Positions 10,836 through 20,391 of a stretch of 45,823 nt of DNA are shown here, piece after piece. The stretch is from NCBI GenBank assembly GCA_024277705.1, contig JAJRUQ010000076.1, forward strand, positions 1 to 45,823. Direction: 5' to 3'. This DNA comes from Gammaproteobacteria bacterium (lineage in GTDB: Bacteria; Pseudomonadota; Gammaproteobacteria; SZUA-229). Each line of letters opens with the position of its first letter. The stretch's first letter is position 1. The notes under the pieces are model-generated. The model did not search any database. It saw nothing but the letters and a program-made list of their open reading frames with translations, and was not told where the DNA came from. The translations under genes were made by a program, and so were the position numbers.

Positions 10836-11861
10836 ATGTTTGGCTTTCTAAAACGCAAACAACCTGAAACCCCCGATAAAACGGCCGGTGTGCTAGCGCC
10901 AGCGCATGCCGATCCGCTCACGCAAGATAACAGCACTAATTTAAGCCAGTCGCTGGAAAAAACCAAACGTACTTTTTCCGACGGTCTGGCAGATTTCTTT
11001 CTCGGCAAAAAAAGTATCGACAATGACGTTCTTGATGAGCTGGAAACCCGCCTGCTCTCTGCCGATGTTGGTGTCGATGCTACCACAACCATCATTGCGG
11101 AACTGCAAAATAATATATCGCGAAAAACCATTACCGATGTTGATGCACTGCACCTGAAGCTGGCAGAAATAATGAAGTCTATTCTACAGCCCTGCGAACA
11201 ATCATTAAGCGACGTCATTGAAAAAAAAGCGGCAAATAATGCCGAAAAAAAACCCTTTGTTATCCTGGTTGTCGGTATTAATGGCGCCGGCAAAACCACC
11301 AGCATCGGCAAACTGGCCCATCATTTTAAACAACAGGGCAAGTCTGTCATGCTGGCCGCCGGTGATACTTTTCGCGCAGCAGCGGTAGAACAACTGCAGC
11401 AATGGGGAATCCGTAACGATGTCCCGGTCATCACTCAGGGCACAGGTGCCGACCCCGCGTCCGTCATCTTTGACGCTGTACAGTCTGCAAGTTCAAAAGA
11501 TATTGATATTATTATTGCTGATACCGCCGGCCGTCTGCATACACAGGACAACCTGATGGATGAACTGGCAAAAATAAAACGTGTACTGTGTAAAATTGAT
11601 GCCAGCGCACCACACGAAACCCTGATTGTCATGGATGCCGGTTTTGGTCAGAATGCCTTACATCAGGTGCAACAGTTTAATGACAGCATCGGCTTAACCG
11701 GTCTTGCTGTCACCAAACTTGATGGTACCGCAAAAGGCGGTATATTATTTGCCATTGCCAGAACACTGAAACTGCCGGTACGCTTTATCGGTGTCGGTGA
11801 AGGCATTAATGATCTGCGGCCGTTTAATGCTGCTGAATTTGTTGATGCACTACTGGAGTAA
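10836..11861 (+). CDS. ftsY: Signal recognition particle receptor FtsY
   Basis: 'VGINGAGKTTSIGKLAHHFKQQGKSVMLAAGDTFRAAAVEQL', 'DTAGRLHTQDNLMDELAKIKRV', 'TKLDGTAKGG'. Confidence 0.98.
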   Translation: MFGFLKRKQPETPDKTAGVLAPAHADPLTQDNSTNLSQSLEKTKRTFSDGLADFFLGKKSIDNDVLDELETRLLSADVGVDATTTIIAELQNNISRKTITDVDALHLKLAEIMKSILQPCEQSLSDVIEKKAANNAEKKPFVILVVGINGAGKTTSIGKLAHHFKQQGKSVMLAAGDTFRAAAVEQLQQWGIRNDVPVITQGTGADPASVIFDAVQSASSKDIDIIIADTAGRLHTQDNLMDELAKIKRVLCKIDASAPHETLIVMDAGFGQNALHQVQQFNDSIGLTGLAVTKLDGTAKGGILFAIARTLKLPVRFIGVGEGINDLRPFNAAEFVDALLE

Positions 11862-11936
11862 CTCAGTGCATAGCGAACAGTTAACAGTGAATAATACAAA
11901 TTCACATATACCTGCCATTCACTGTTCGCCGCAGTT

Positions 11937-12635
11937 ATGATTCATTTCGATAATATCAGCAAACGCTATCCCGGAGGGCATGATGCTTTAAGCCGGGTCA
12001 GTTTGCGCCTGGAAAAAGGGCAGATGGCATTTCTTACCGGTCACTCCGGCGCCGGCAAAAGCACACTACTGAAACTGATCGCCATGATCGAACGCCCGAC
12101 TCGTGGCCAGATCTTTCTTGATGGCGTGAACCTTAACAATATCGGTAATAACAAGATCCCCTATATCCGCCGGAATATCGGCATCATTTTTCAAAACCAT
12201 CACCTGCTGTATGACCGTCCGGTATTCGACAATGTGGCCATGCCGTTAATCATCCAGGGTTATCGCCGCCAGGAAATTCACAAGCGGGTTCGTGCCGCCC
12301 TGAATCAGGTCGGCCTGCTTAGCAAAGAAAAAGCAGCGCCGATCACTCTCTCAGGCGGTGAACAGCAACGCGTCGGCATTGCCCGCGCCATTGTGCACAA
12401 ACCGTTATTATTACTGGCGGATGAACCTACCGGTAATCTTGACCCGGAGCTTTCACGTGAAATCATGCTGCTGTTCCGCCGCTTTAATCAGGTCGGTACC
12501 ACCGTTTTAATCGCCAGCCACGACCTTGACCTGATCGCCCAGATAGGCAGCCCGATGATCAGCCTGCAAGATGGCAAAGTCATTGACAACGGCCTGCCAT
12601 TTACCATTGATAAACAAACGGCTCCGGTCGCTTGA
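11937..12635 (+). CDS. ftsE: Cell division ATP-binding protein FtsE
   Basis: '[48 protein letters not shown]', '[16 protein letters not shown]'. Confidence 0.97.
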   Translation: MIHFDNISKRYPGGHDALSRVSLRLEKGQMAFLTGHSGAGKSTLLKLIAMIERPTRGQIFLDGVNLNNIGNNKIPYIRRNIGIIFQNHHLLYDRPVFDNVAMPLIIQGYRRQEIHKRVRAALNQVGLLSKEKAAPITLSGGEQQRVGIARAIVHKPLLLLADEPTGNLDPELSREIMLLFRRFNQVGTTVLIASHDLDLIAQIGSPMISLQDGKVIDNGLPFTIDKQTAPVA

Positions 12636-12636
12636 C

Positions 12637-13581
12637 ATGCGTAACGCGCCACACAAAAACAGCCGTTTAAAGTCATATTTTGCTCACCACCTGCGTGTGG
12701 CGCTGGCAAGTCTGGGCCGGCTCTACGCACAACCAATTGCCACATTTATGACCGCTGCGGTTATAGCTATCGCACTGGCACTGCCGGTCGGACTATATAT
12801 CGCCCTGAACAATGTCGGGCAAATCAGCAGTGGCTGGGACGGATCAACACAGATCTCTCTGTTTTTACACAGTTATGTCTCTAAAGCCGATGCCGAAAAA
12901 CTAAAACAACGACTGCAAAAACATAAAAATATAAAAAAAATCGAGCTGATTGATAAAGAACAGGTGCTTGAACAGTTCAAGGAAGTCTCCGGTTTTGGCG
13001 ATGCATTAAAGTACCTTGATGAAAACCCGCTACCCATTGTACTGGTAGTACAACCCAGAATTACCGGCGGACAGGCGGATATCACCACTGGCCTGGTAAA
13101 AGAGCTCGGCAAAATCAAACAGGTTGAACTGGCGCAGCTGGACGTGCAATGGGTTAAACGCCTGTATGCTTTCCTTGAAATTGCTCACCGCAGCATCTGG
13201 GTTATCAGTTCAATGCTTGCCATTGCGGTATTACTGGTCATTGGCAACACCATCCGGCTGGATATTCAAAACCGGCGTGAAGAAATAGAAGTCGCCAAAC
13301 TTATCGGTGCTTCCGATGCCTTTATCCGCCGGCCATTTTTATATACCGGCCTGTGGTATGGCATCATCGGCGGCCTGCTGGCCTGGATAATTACCCTGTT
13401 ATCACTAATGATGATGGAGTTACCGATCCACAAACTTGCGCTGCTGTACCAGAGCGACTTTCGCCTGAGCGGGCTGGGAACAAACAATACCATCGCCCTG
13501 ATTCTTATCAGCTGCAGCCTGGGATTAACCGGCTCATGGATTGCGGTCAGTCGCCATCTTAAAGACATCGAGCCCAGTTAA
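12637..13581 (+). CDS. ftsX: Cell division protein FtsX (ORF track extends upstream to 12571; the ATG at 12637 just after the ftsE stop is more likely)
   Basis: Four-TM FtsX layout; 'ELIDKEQVLEQFKEVSGFGDAL', 'RREEIEVAKLIGASDAFIRRPFLYTG'; follows ftsE. Confidence 0.95.
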   Translation: MRNAPHKNSRLKSYFAHHLRVALASLGRLYAQPIATFMTAAVIAIALALPVGLYIALNNVGQISSGWDGSTQISLFLHSYVSKADAEKLKQRLQKHKNIKKIELIDKEQVLEQFKEVSGFGDALKYLDENPLPIVLVVQPRITGGQADITTGLVKELGKIKQVELAQLDVQWVKRLYAFLEIAHRSIWVISSMLAIAVLLVIGNTIRLDIQNRREEIEVAKLIGASDAFIRRPFLYTGLWYGIIGGLLAWIITLLSLMMMELPIHKLALLYQSDFRLSGLGTNNTIALILISCSLGLTGSWIAVSRHLKDIEPS

Positions 13582-13847
13582 CAAAACGCCTCCTTTCAGC
13601 ACAGCAATAACACATTTTTCAGCCTTATTACATTAAAATCAATAAGTTACAAAACAGATTCCTTACCAGTAAAACTACTGCCAAAGCACTAAAACCACTA
13701 TCTTTAACAAAAACCGAAAACAGCATTTTCGCCCTCATAATTATTTACTGAAATGCCCTTTCACCGGTATTTTCATTGCCTGAAGAAGTTTTTTTAATAA
13801 AAAATTTATACAAAAACACTTGAAATTCAGCTGAACTTTTACCAAAA

Positions 13848-13874
13848 TTAGCACTCCTATCACTTGAGTGCTAA
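13848..13874. promoter_or_regulatory. CIRCE operator (HrcA binding site)
   Basis: TTAGCACTC-CTATCACTT-GAGTGCTAA: exact match to the CIRCE consensus TTAGCACTC-N9-GAGTGCTAA, ending 10 nt before the ATG at 13884 (25 nt before the ATG at 13899). Confidence 0.93.
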
Positions 13875-13883
13875 TATACACAC

Positions 13884-14759
13884 ATGAGAGAAGAAAATAT
13901 GACAACAGCAATGATTCCAGTTCTACAGGGAACCGCGCTAAGCGCAGGTAATATTGAGTCCTACATCAGGCAAATCAATAGCATCCCGATGCTAACGGCG
14001 GAAGAAGAGCGCGCACTGGCCTTACGGCTTGAACAGCAAAATGATCTTGCTGCTGCGCAACAGCTGATTATGTCCAATTTACGCTTTGTGGTAAAAATTG
14101 CCCGCGGTTACAGCGGTTATGGTCTACCTCTGGCCGATCTGATTCATGAAGGCAATATCGGCTTGATGAAAGCAGTTAAACGTTTTTCTGCCAGTCACGA
14201 GGTACGCCTGATTTCTTATGCCGTACACTGGATCAAATCAGAAATTCATGAATTTGTTCTGCGTAACTGGCGCATTGTAAAAGTTGCCACTACCAAACCA
14301 CAGCGTAAGTTGTTTTTCAAATTACGCAGTTCCAAGAAACGTCTTGGCTGGTTTAATAGCGATGAAGTTAATGACGTTGCTAAAACACTCGGCGTTAAGC
14401 CGGAAACCGTCCTTGAAATGGAATCGCGTTTAAGCGGCAGCGATGTAACGTTTGATCCGCCAGGCAATGACAATGATGACGAACATCATTTTACACCGGC
14501 CGCCTATCTTACCGATGAAGGCACGGATCCGTCCTACCTGCTGGAACACGATGATACCCGCTCACAGGAAATGAGCCTGATGGCTGACTCGTTGAAAATG
14601 CTTGATGAAAGAAGTCAGGATATCATTCAACGTCGCTGGCTGAATGATGAAAAAGCAACTCTGCATGATCTGGCTGATGAATATCAGATTTCTGCTGAAC
14701 GTATCCGCCAGATTGAAAAAAATGCACTGAACAAAATGCGTGTTGCTTTTGAAGCCTGA
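13884..14759 (+). CDS. rpoH: RNA polymerase sigma-32 factor RpoH (start could be the ATG at 13899, preceded by AGAGAAG)
   Basis: 'SIPMLTAEEERALALRLEQQNDLAAAQQLIMSNLRFVVKIARGYSGYGLPLADLIHEGNIGLMKAVKRF', RpoH-box region 'RNWRIVKVATTKPQRKLFFKLR'. Confidence 0.97.
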   Translation: MREENMTTAMIPVLQGTALSAGNIESYIRQINSIPMLTAEEERALALRLEQQNDLAAAQQLIMSNLRFVVKIARGYSGYGLPLADLIHEGNIGLMKAVKRFSASHEVRLISYAVHWIKSEIHEFVLRNWRIVKVATTKPQRKLFFKLRSSKKRLGWFNSDEVNDVAKTLGVKPETVLEMESRLSGSDVTFDPPGNDNDDEHHFTPAAYLTDEGTDPSYLLEHDDTRSQEMSLMADSLKMLDERSQDIIQRRWLNDEKATLHDLADEYQISAERIRQIEKNALNKMRVAFEA

Positions 14760-14793
14760 ACAAAAAACCGAACATTAAAAAGCTTTTCTTTAT

Positions 14794-14825
14794 AGCCGTG
14801 AACACAAGTGTTCACGGCTTTTTTA
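14794..14825 (+). terminator. Intrinsic terminator of rpoH
   Basis: AGCCGTGAACAC-AA-GTGTTCACGGCT followed by TTTTTT: perfect 12-bp inverted repeat. Confidence 0.92.
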
Positions 14826-14889
14826 ATGCCTTGAAACCTGCAGTTTAACTTTATAACCGGCAACACAGAAAAGTACTGAACACACATTT

Positions 14890-15270
14890 TTATGCCGCCA
14901 GGTTATACAGAATCATGCCGCTTGCCAATATTGTTAAAAAATAACTGAAGGCAGATGCTATTTGCCAGGCTCTGAATATAAACATCGTCATACCAATGGC
15001 ATGCGCCAGACGCAATACAAGAAAGCTGAAAACCAAAAACTGAACAAGGCCGGTACTGGTATGCTGGGCAGCCAGAACAAAAATAATTAAACAAAACGGC
15101 AGAATCTGCTCAATCGCATTGGCGTGTGCCTGTATCGCATTTCGCAATATTTTATTATCTCTATCGCCGTGCGCGATACGCTCTTTATACCTGAGGCGGG
15201 AAACATTCATCGCCAGCAGAACAATCAATAAACAGCCAAAACTAACCAGCAGGTAAAAAGTTTCCATCAT
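14890..15270 (-). CDS. MAPEG family membrane protein
   Basis: Small multi-TM protein; 'RDNKILRNAIQAHANAIEQILPFCLIIFVLAAQHTSTGLVQFLVFSFLVLRLAHAIGM'. Confidence 0.88.
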   Translation of the reverse strand: MMETFYLLVSFGCLLIVLLAMNVSRLRYKERIAHGDRDNKILRNAIQAHANAIEQILPFCLIIFVLAAQHTSTGLVQFLVFSFLVLRLAHAIGMTMFIFRAWQIASAFSYFLTILASGMILYNLAA

Positions 15271-15321
15271 TACTCCCTAATAATTGGCAACAAAAAGATG
15301 TCTGCGCAAAACCCCTGAAAG

Positions 15322-17712
15322 CTATCGATTCTGATATCGATTCAGGTCAAAGATCCCCGATAATAACGGTTGTTCACGCTGATATTGCGCGTTAAACCAG
15401 TCGGCATGCCGCCAGAAATCTTCATTCGTACGGCGCATCCCAAAACGCATAACAAATGCTTCATAGTGTTCGTGATTCTCAATCGCATTATATTGCCTGA
15501 CAAAATCCTCTATCTGTGCCAGCGGCACCACATAAAAAAAGCCGGGATAACTGCCTTCCAGCCAGGGTAAAACGGTAAGCGTATCAAAATGATAATCCCG
15601 ATACTTTGCCAGTTCATCAGGCAATAAAAAACTGCTTACTGATTTATAGGCTTTATTATAAATCATGGTATAAGCAAGGTCATTCTCCGGTAGCCCGCCC
15701 ATGACTACCCGGACAAAAGCAATATCAGATAAATAAGGAATGATTTCACCATTAAACTGGGCGACCTGTTTCATCGCAGTATCAGCGCGTAACTGTTTTT
15801 TATCCGCAGATCTGAGGCAGTTATCATCACTGCATCGGTTTATATAATCACCACTGCCTGCTATTTCACCCAGATGATTTTCAATATGCTGATAAAGTTC
15901 CCGCTGCGCATTACCGGTTTTATAACCTTTTACCAGTTCTTTATCTAACCAGTACACATCGCCCTGGTCATCCTTGTTAAGTTCACGAAGCCCCTGATAC
16001 CATTGCTGTATTAATTCATGCCGGGTTTTTACCGGCAAAAAAGCCAGAAAATAATTTTCACCTTCGGTGCGTAAAAAATCCATATACAAACGAGTGTTTA
16101 ACTGGTGTCCGGCATTTCCGTAAACATCAAAACCGGCCACCAGTAAATAATGAATACGTTCCAGTACAGAATAATCAATCACCCAGGCCGTTTCCGGATA
16201 GTCCCCCAGCAGGCCGAAGTTGACGGAGGCACTGTCAAGATGCCTGAAAATGGTTAACGCGGCATTTTTATTGGTTTTGCCATCACCATCCCAGATAAAA
16301 GCCATGGCATCAGGAAGTTCTATGGCTTTAAAATTCAGCACATCTTTTTCACGCTGCTGAATATATTCCTGAAATAGTTTTTTATAATGTAACTCCACAC
16401 TTAACAGGTTAAAAGTATTACCAAGTTCAGCCGGAATCGCCAGCTTGTCGGCATTATTTTTCAGAAAATCATCATCTAAAGAATACGTTGGCGCATCGGG
16501 ATCAAAAAACACGACCCAGAACTGGTCTTCGATAACACTAAGAGCCACCTGTCCTCTGCATACCGGACCTTTAATAAAACCCTCAATAAAAAACCGCGCT
16601 TCATCCAGCAGAAAACGATAACGTGAGTTCACCGGAATAGCGGCAAAGGCTTTTATCGGGTTACTGGCCACTTCCGGCTGGTATGACGGTAATTCAGTCA
16701 CCGCATAATCAAGCTCATAAAATAATTCCTGATAACGCTGCATGCGTTGTGCCGACAACTCATAAACAATGTGCTGCTTTGCCACAATGCTGCCCTGTTT
16801 TCTAAGCAGGCGATAATACACTTCAGTGCCTGCGGCATTGTAGGGTCTGCGGGTAGCAATAATTTTTACGGCTTCAGCGGGCGGCGTTGACGAACGCACC
16901 AAATGATAAAACTCACGATTGCCGGTGTTTTCAAAATGTATATTTGCCTGAAACAGATGTTCATACAAATAACGTGAAACCAGTTTTTCTTTTTTTGACG
17001 GGCCATTCAGAAACTTTTCCCATTGCCTTATCTGTGCTGCTGCCGCTACCGATGGCAGCAAATCCTTTTCTACCGGCGCCCCCTGTGCCAGCCAGTGCAC
17101 CAGTGTTTTATATTCACTTTTCTCCAGATTCGGCATACCATAGGGCATGCCGGCCAAAACATGTTCAGCGGCGTAGACATCAAACTCATTTACTGTCGGG
17201 CAACTCTGCTTTCGGTTTAATGACAAATCCAGATTATCGTTTAACAGGCCGGTACGCGCCTGTGGGTACAACTGCTTTAATTGCAGTACTTTATATAAAA
17301 CAGAGTCCTGTAAATTCTGCACCGGATTATTATCTGGGTTATTTTCAGCAAGAATGGAGTGAAAGTCTTTTTGGCGCCATTCGGCCGTGCTGGTTGCATC
17401 AATAAATAAACGCGTGGGTTCGGTGGCGGTCACCCGTGTGCCGTCATAGACCTTCTTTTTATTAATACCACGATAGACTCCTTGCGCAGACGAAAGCTTT
17501 AACTGGCATGGTGCATCGTAACAGCCATGACAAACCACACAGCGTTTTTCAAGTACCGGCAAAACCTCTTTATTAAATGACAATGCCTGTTCGGGAACAT
17601 CGTATAACAGGTCAAACTCAATCGCTGGCTGATCAATCGTTACTATACTTTCAGGCACCTCACATGCACAAAGCAGTAATAGCAGCAGAAAAACCATAAT
17701 TTTCTTGCTCAT
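15322..17712 (-). CDS. cti: Fatty acid cis/trans isomerase (CTI), heme-c type periplasmic enzyme
   Basis: Signal-peptide-like N-terminus, 'VLPVLEKRCVVCHGCYDAPCQLKLSS' (CxxCH), 'AGMPYGMPNLEKSEYKTLVHWLAQGAP', long CTI-like C-terminal region. Confidence 0.92.
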   Translation of the reverse strand: MSKKIMVFLLLLLLCACEVPESIVTIDQPAIEFDLLYDVPEQALSFNKEVLPVLEKRCVVCHGCYDAPCQLKLSSAQGVYRGINKKKVYDGTRVTATEPTRLFIDATSTAEWRQKDFHSILAENNPDNNPVQNLQDSVLYKVLQLKQLYPQARTGLLNDNLDLSLNRKQSCPTVNEFDVYAAEHVLAGMPYGMPNLEKSEYKTLVHWLAQGAPVEKDLLPSVAAAAQIRQWEKFLNGPSKKEKLVSRYLYEHLFQANIHFENTGNREFYHLVRSSTPPAEAVKIIATRRPYNAAGTEVYYRLLRKQGSIVAKQHIVYELSAQRMQRYQELFYELDYAVTELPSYQPEVASNPIKAFAAIPVNSRYRFLLDEARFFIEGFIKGPVCRGQVALSVIEDQFWVVFFDPDAPTYSLDDDFLKNNADKLAIPAELGNTFNLLSVELHYKKLFQEYIQQREKDVLNFKAIELPDAMAFIWDGDGKTNKNAALTIFRHLDSASVNFGLLGDYPETAWVIDYSVLERIHYLLVAGFDVYGNAGHQLNTRLYMDFLRTEGENYFLAFLPVKTRHELIQQWYQGLRELNKDDQGDVYWLDKELVKGYKTGNAQRELYQHIENHLGEIAGSGDYINRCSDDNCLRSADKKQLRADTAMKQVAQFNGEIIPYLSDIAFVRVVMGGLPENDLAYTMIYNKAYKSVSSFLLPDELAKYRDYHFDTLTVLPWLEGSYPGFFYVVPLAQIEDFVRQYNAIENHEHYEAFVMRFGMRRTNEDFWRHADWFNAQYQREQPLLSGIFDLNRYQNR

Positions 17713-18533
17713 GTTTTTCTTGCAAAATCTTCCAGCTTTATTGTTATTGTTTCTGCTTTTGCTTTCCAGGCATGGCCATAAATAATTTCATAACTTGCCG
17801 GCAGCACACCATTACATCTGAATTTTTCATACTGCTGACGAACCGTGTTTAATACTGTCCTGCCGGATAAGCCTGCTTTTCGCGCAGCCGTTGACGGTAC
17901 CGTCACATTGGCTCCAATCGCCTTTAAATCGTGCATTAAATCATCAACCCGGGCATAGGTTAAAGTCATCATCTCTGCTTCCATTACCGGTTCGACAAAA
18001 CCATCGGCTAACAGCGCATCACCGATATCATGCATATCAATAAACTGATTAACATGATTATCACTATTAATGGCTGCCCAGCTTTGTTTTAATTCTTTTA
18101 ACGTATCCGGGCCAAAGCTGCTAAACACAAACAAACCACCGGGCTTAAGTACCCGCCGCGCCTCCAGCAGTGCAGCATTTAAATCATTACACCACTGCAG
18201 ACTCAAACTGGAAAAAATCAGATCAAAACTTTCGTTTGCAAAAGGCAAGTTTTCAATATCAGCACAGACACAAGACGGGGAACGAAAAAAACCACCGTGC
18301 CGGGCAGCTTTTTGTAACATATTTTCAGACAGATCCAGCGCCACCAGCTGAGATTTCTTATACAGTGAATACAGACCGGGAATGGCGCTACCGGTACCAG
18401 AACCGGCATCCAGAATCAGTTGCGGCTTTATTTTAACAATCTCAAGTTTCTCCAGCAGGCGGGAACAAACTTCTTTTTGCAACACTGCAAACTCATCATA
18501 AGTTTCTGCAGCACGGTCAAACGACCGACGCAC
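17709..18533 (-). CDS. bioC: Malonyl-ACP O-methyltransferase BioC (start uncertain; track start is a GTG)
   Basis: 'SFDRAAETYDEFAVLQKEV', SAM motif 'LILDAGSGTGSAIPGL', 'SSLSLQWCNDLNAALLEARRVLKPGGLFVFSSFGPDTLKEL'. Confidence 0.93.
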   Translation of the reverse strand: MRRSFDRAAETYDEFAVLQKEVCSRLLEKLEIVKIKPQLILDAGSGTGSAIPGLYSLYKKSQLVALDLSENMLQKAARHGGFFRSPSCVCADIENLPFANESFDLIFSSLSLQWCNDLNAALLEARRVLKPGGLFVFSSFGPDTLKELKQSWAAINSDNHVNQFIDMHDIGDALLADGFVEPVMEAEMMTLTYARVDDLMHDLKAIGANVTVPSTAARKAGLSGRTVLNTVRQQYEKFRCNGVLPASYEIIYGHAWKAKAETITIKLEDFARKT

Positions 18534-18605
18534 ACGATGCTGTTCAAAATACTGGGGCGGATTTTTAACCGCCTGTTTCTACTCCTGACTCATTAACGAA
18601 TTCTA

Positions 18606-19364
18606 TCAGTTGTAACGAATTGCTTCAGCCATACTTATCAGCTGTTTGATAAAGTCATCCGGATGCGAAACAAATGGTGCATGGCTGGCCTGAGGATGCA
18701 GGATCACATCATGCTGCTTATATTGCTGCTGTAACTGAGAGGCCAGAGCGGCCGGTACCAGTGCATCTCTGCCCCCCAGATACCAGCTTAAAGGACATTC
18801 GATCAACGACAGGCTCGGGCGCAAATCACTTTCAAGCAGAATATTTAATCCTGAAGTCAGTGCCTGTGGCGTCGCTGAGCCGCGCGCCTGAATACTGTTC
18901 TGTAATTTTTTAATCGTAGTTTTTGCTTCGGCTAAACCGCTTACCTGCAGCGCCAGAAAACGGCGAATAGTTTTATCCTGATTTTTCGATAAATCGTCAG
19001 CAAACAGTTTAAACACTGACGGCTCTACCGCAGCCAACCAGTCCGTTTTCTGCACAAAACAGGGGTTACACGCAATCAGCAGCGCTGCGGCAACATGTTG
19101 CGGGTATAGCTCAGCCAGGCGCAGCACTGCCAGCCCGCCCAGTGACCAGCCCACCCACAAAACCGGTCGATGTACCAGCGGGTACAGGGTCTTCACATAA
19201 TCATCAAGTGAATACGCCTTGACACCCGCCATCGTGCCGTGCCCCGGCAAATCAACCAGAACCACATTTATCCAGTCCGGCAAACGACTGACACAATCCG
19301 CCCATACCGCACTGTTCATCGCCCAGCCATGAACCAATATACAGGTAACCGAATTAGCTTTCAT
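18606..19364 (-). CDS. bioH: Pimeloyl-ACP methyl ester carboxylesterase BioH
   Basis: Alpha/beta hydrolase: 'LVHGWAMNSAVWADCVSRLPDWINVVLVDLPGHG', 'WVGWSLGGLAVL' (GWSLGG), 'ASHAPFVSHPDDF'; adjacent to bioC. Confidence 0.92.
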   Translation of the reverse strand: MKANSVTCILVHGWAMNSAVWADCVSRLPDWINVVLVDLPGHGTMAGVKAYSLDDYVKTLYPLVHRPVLWVGWSLGGLAVLRLAELYPQHVAAALLIACNPCFVQKTDWLAAVEPSVFKLFADDLSKNQDKTIRRFLALQVSGLAEAKTTIKKLQNSIQARGSATPQALTSGLNILLESDLRPSLSLIECPLSWYLGGRDALVPAALASQLQQQYKQHDVILHPQASHAPFVSHPDDFIKQLISMAEAIRYN

Positions 19365-19476
19365 TTCTTATTTCCCGGCCTTTATAAATAAATAATGTCA
19401 CTGCTGTCACGTTAACTTTGTACATAATTGATGCAGCTCACTGTAATATTTAATGTAAATAATTCTATTGAAATCC

Positions 19477-19589
19477 GAGGCATGAATTATCATGCTGTTA
19501 CTTCGAGATGCGATAAACACGTCCTTGTACACTCGAATGCCGCGTCCATGCGACATACGGTCGCAGCAACGACTGATAATTCATGCCTC
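19477..19589. repeat. Candidate MITE-like element with 16-bp perfect terminal inverted repeats
   Basis: GAGGCATGAATTATCA (19477-19492) and its exact reverse complement TGATAATTCATGCCTC (19574-19589); internal hairpin TGCGAC-ATACG-GTCGCA (19549-19565). Confidence 0.65.
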
Positions 19590-19699
19590 TCAGAGTTAAC
19601 GGGACTGTAGTGAAATAATGTGCAGAAATTATCCAGTAGCTGAGGTAAGCTAGCGTTTTCAGACCGTCAGCCACTATTAATTTCATTACCCCTGTCACC

Positions 19700-20320
19700 A
19701 TGGACAACATCTTCGATAATTTAATTTTTTCTGCCCTGTTTTTCTCAACGCTGTCCTACCTTACCGGCTCATTCTCCACCGCTATTATTACCTGCAAAAT
19801 TATGGGTATCGAAGACCCCAGAACTACCGGCTCAAATAATCCGGGTGCCACCAATGTATTACGTCATGGTGGCAAAAAAGCGGCTATTATCACCTTAATC
19901 GGTGATTTGTTAAAAGGATTAATTCCCGTACTCATCGTGATTCAACTGCAGCTCGATACAACAGTTGTTGCACTGACCGCTTTGTTTGCTTTAATCGGCC
20001 ATATCTTTCCTGTTTATTACAATTTTAAAGGCGGCAAAGGGGTGGCCACTTATTATGGCGCTATTTTTGCCATTAACTGGCAGCTGGGATTAATCGCCAC
20101 AGCCATCTGGCTGGCCACTGCAGCAGTCTTTAAAATATCTTCACTATCCGCACTGCTGGTCCTTTTTTGCTCGCCTTTTATCCTCTGGCATTTTTCACAT
20201 TCCGTGGCCTTAACCACAGCTGTCGCATTGATGAGCGCAATTGTTTTCTGGCGACATAAAAAAAATATCAAAGCAATGCTGCAGGGTTCGGAAGCTAAAA
20301 TCGGTAAAACCACGAAATAA
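19700..20320 (+). CDS. plsY: Glycerol-3-phosphate acyltransferase PlsY
   Basis: 'YLTGSFSTAIITCKIMGIEDPRTTGSNNPGATNVLRHGGKKAAIITLIGDLLKGLIPV', 'GHIFPVYYNFKGGKGVATYYGA'. Confidence 0.95.
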   Translation: MDNIFDNLIFSALFFSTLSYLTGSFSTAIITCKIMGIEDPRTTGSNNPGATNVLRHGGKKAAIITLIGDLLKGLIPVLIVIQLQLDTTVVALTALFALIGHIFPVYYNFKGGKGVATYYGAIFAINWQLGLIATAIWLATAAVFKISSLSALLVLFCSPFILWHFSHSVALTTAVALMSAIVFWRHKKNIKAMLQGSEAKIGKTTK

Positions 20321-20391
20321 AATATACTCCCGGCATACCGGGCAGCAGCCATCGATCAATATCGCCACTTAAGGCAGCGCTGATTAATCTT

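Noticed and set aside
10823-11311. 162-aa ORF antisense to ftsY
   Set aside because: Ser-rich shadow ORF of a clear ftsY gene.
16887-17405. 172-aa ORF antisense to cti
   Set aside because: Shadow ORF; the sense strand has the CxxCH and CTI features.
19477-19589. tRNA or structured ncRNA gene between bioH and plsY
   Set aside because: No cloverleaf or T-loop consensus (GGTTCRANYCC); terminal inverted repeats fit a MITE-like element better.
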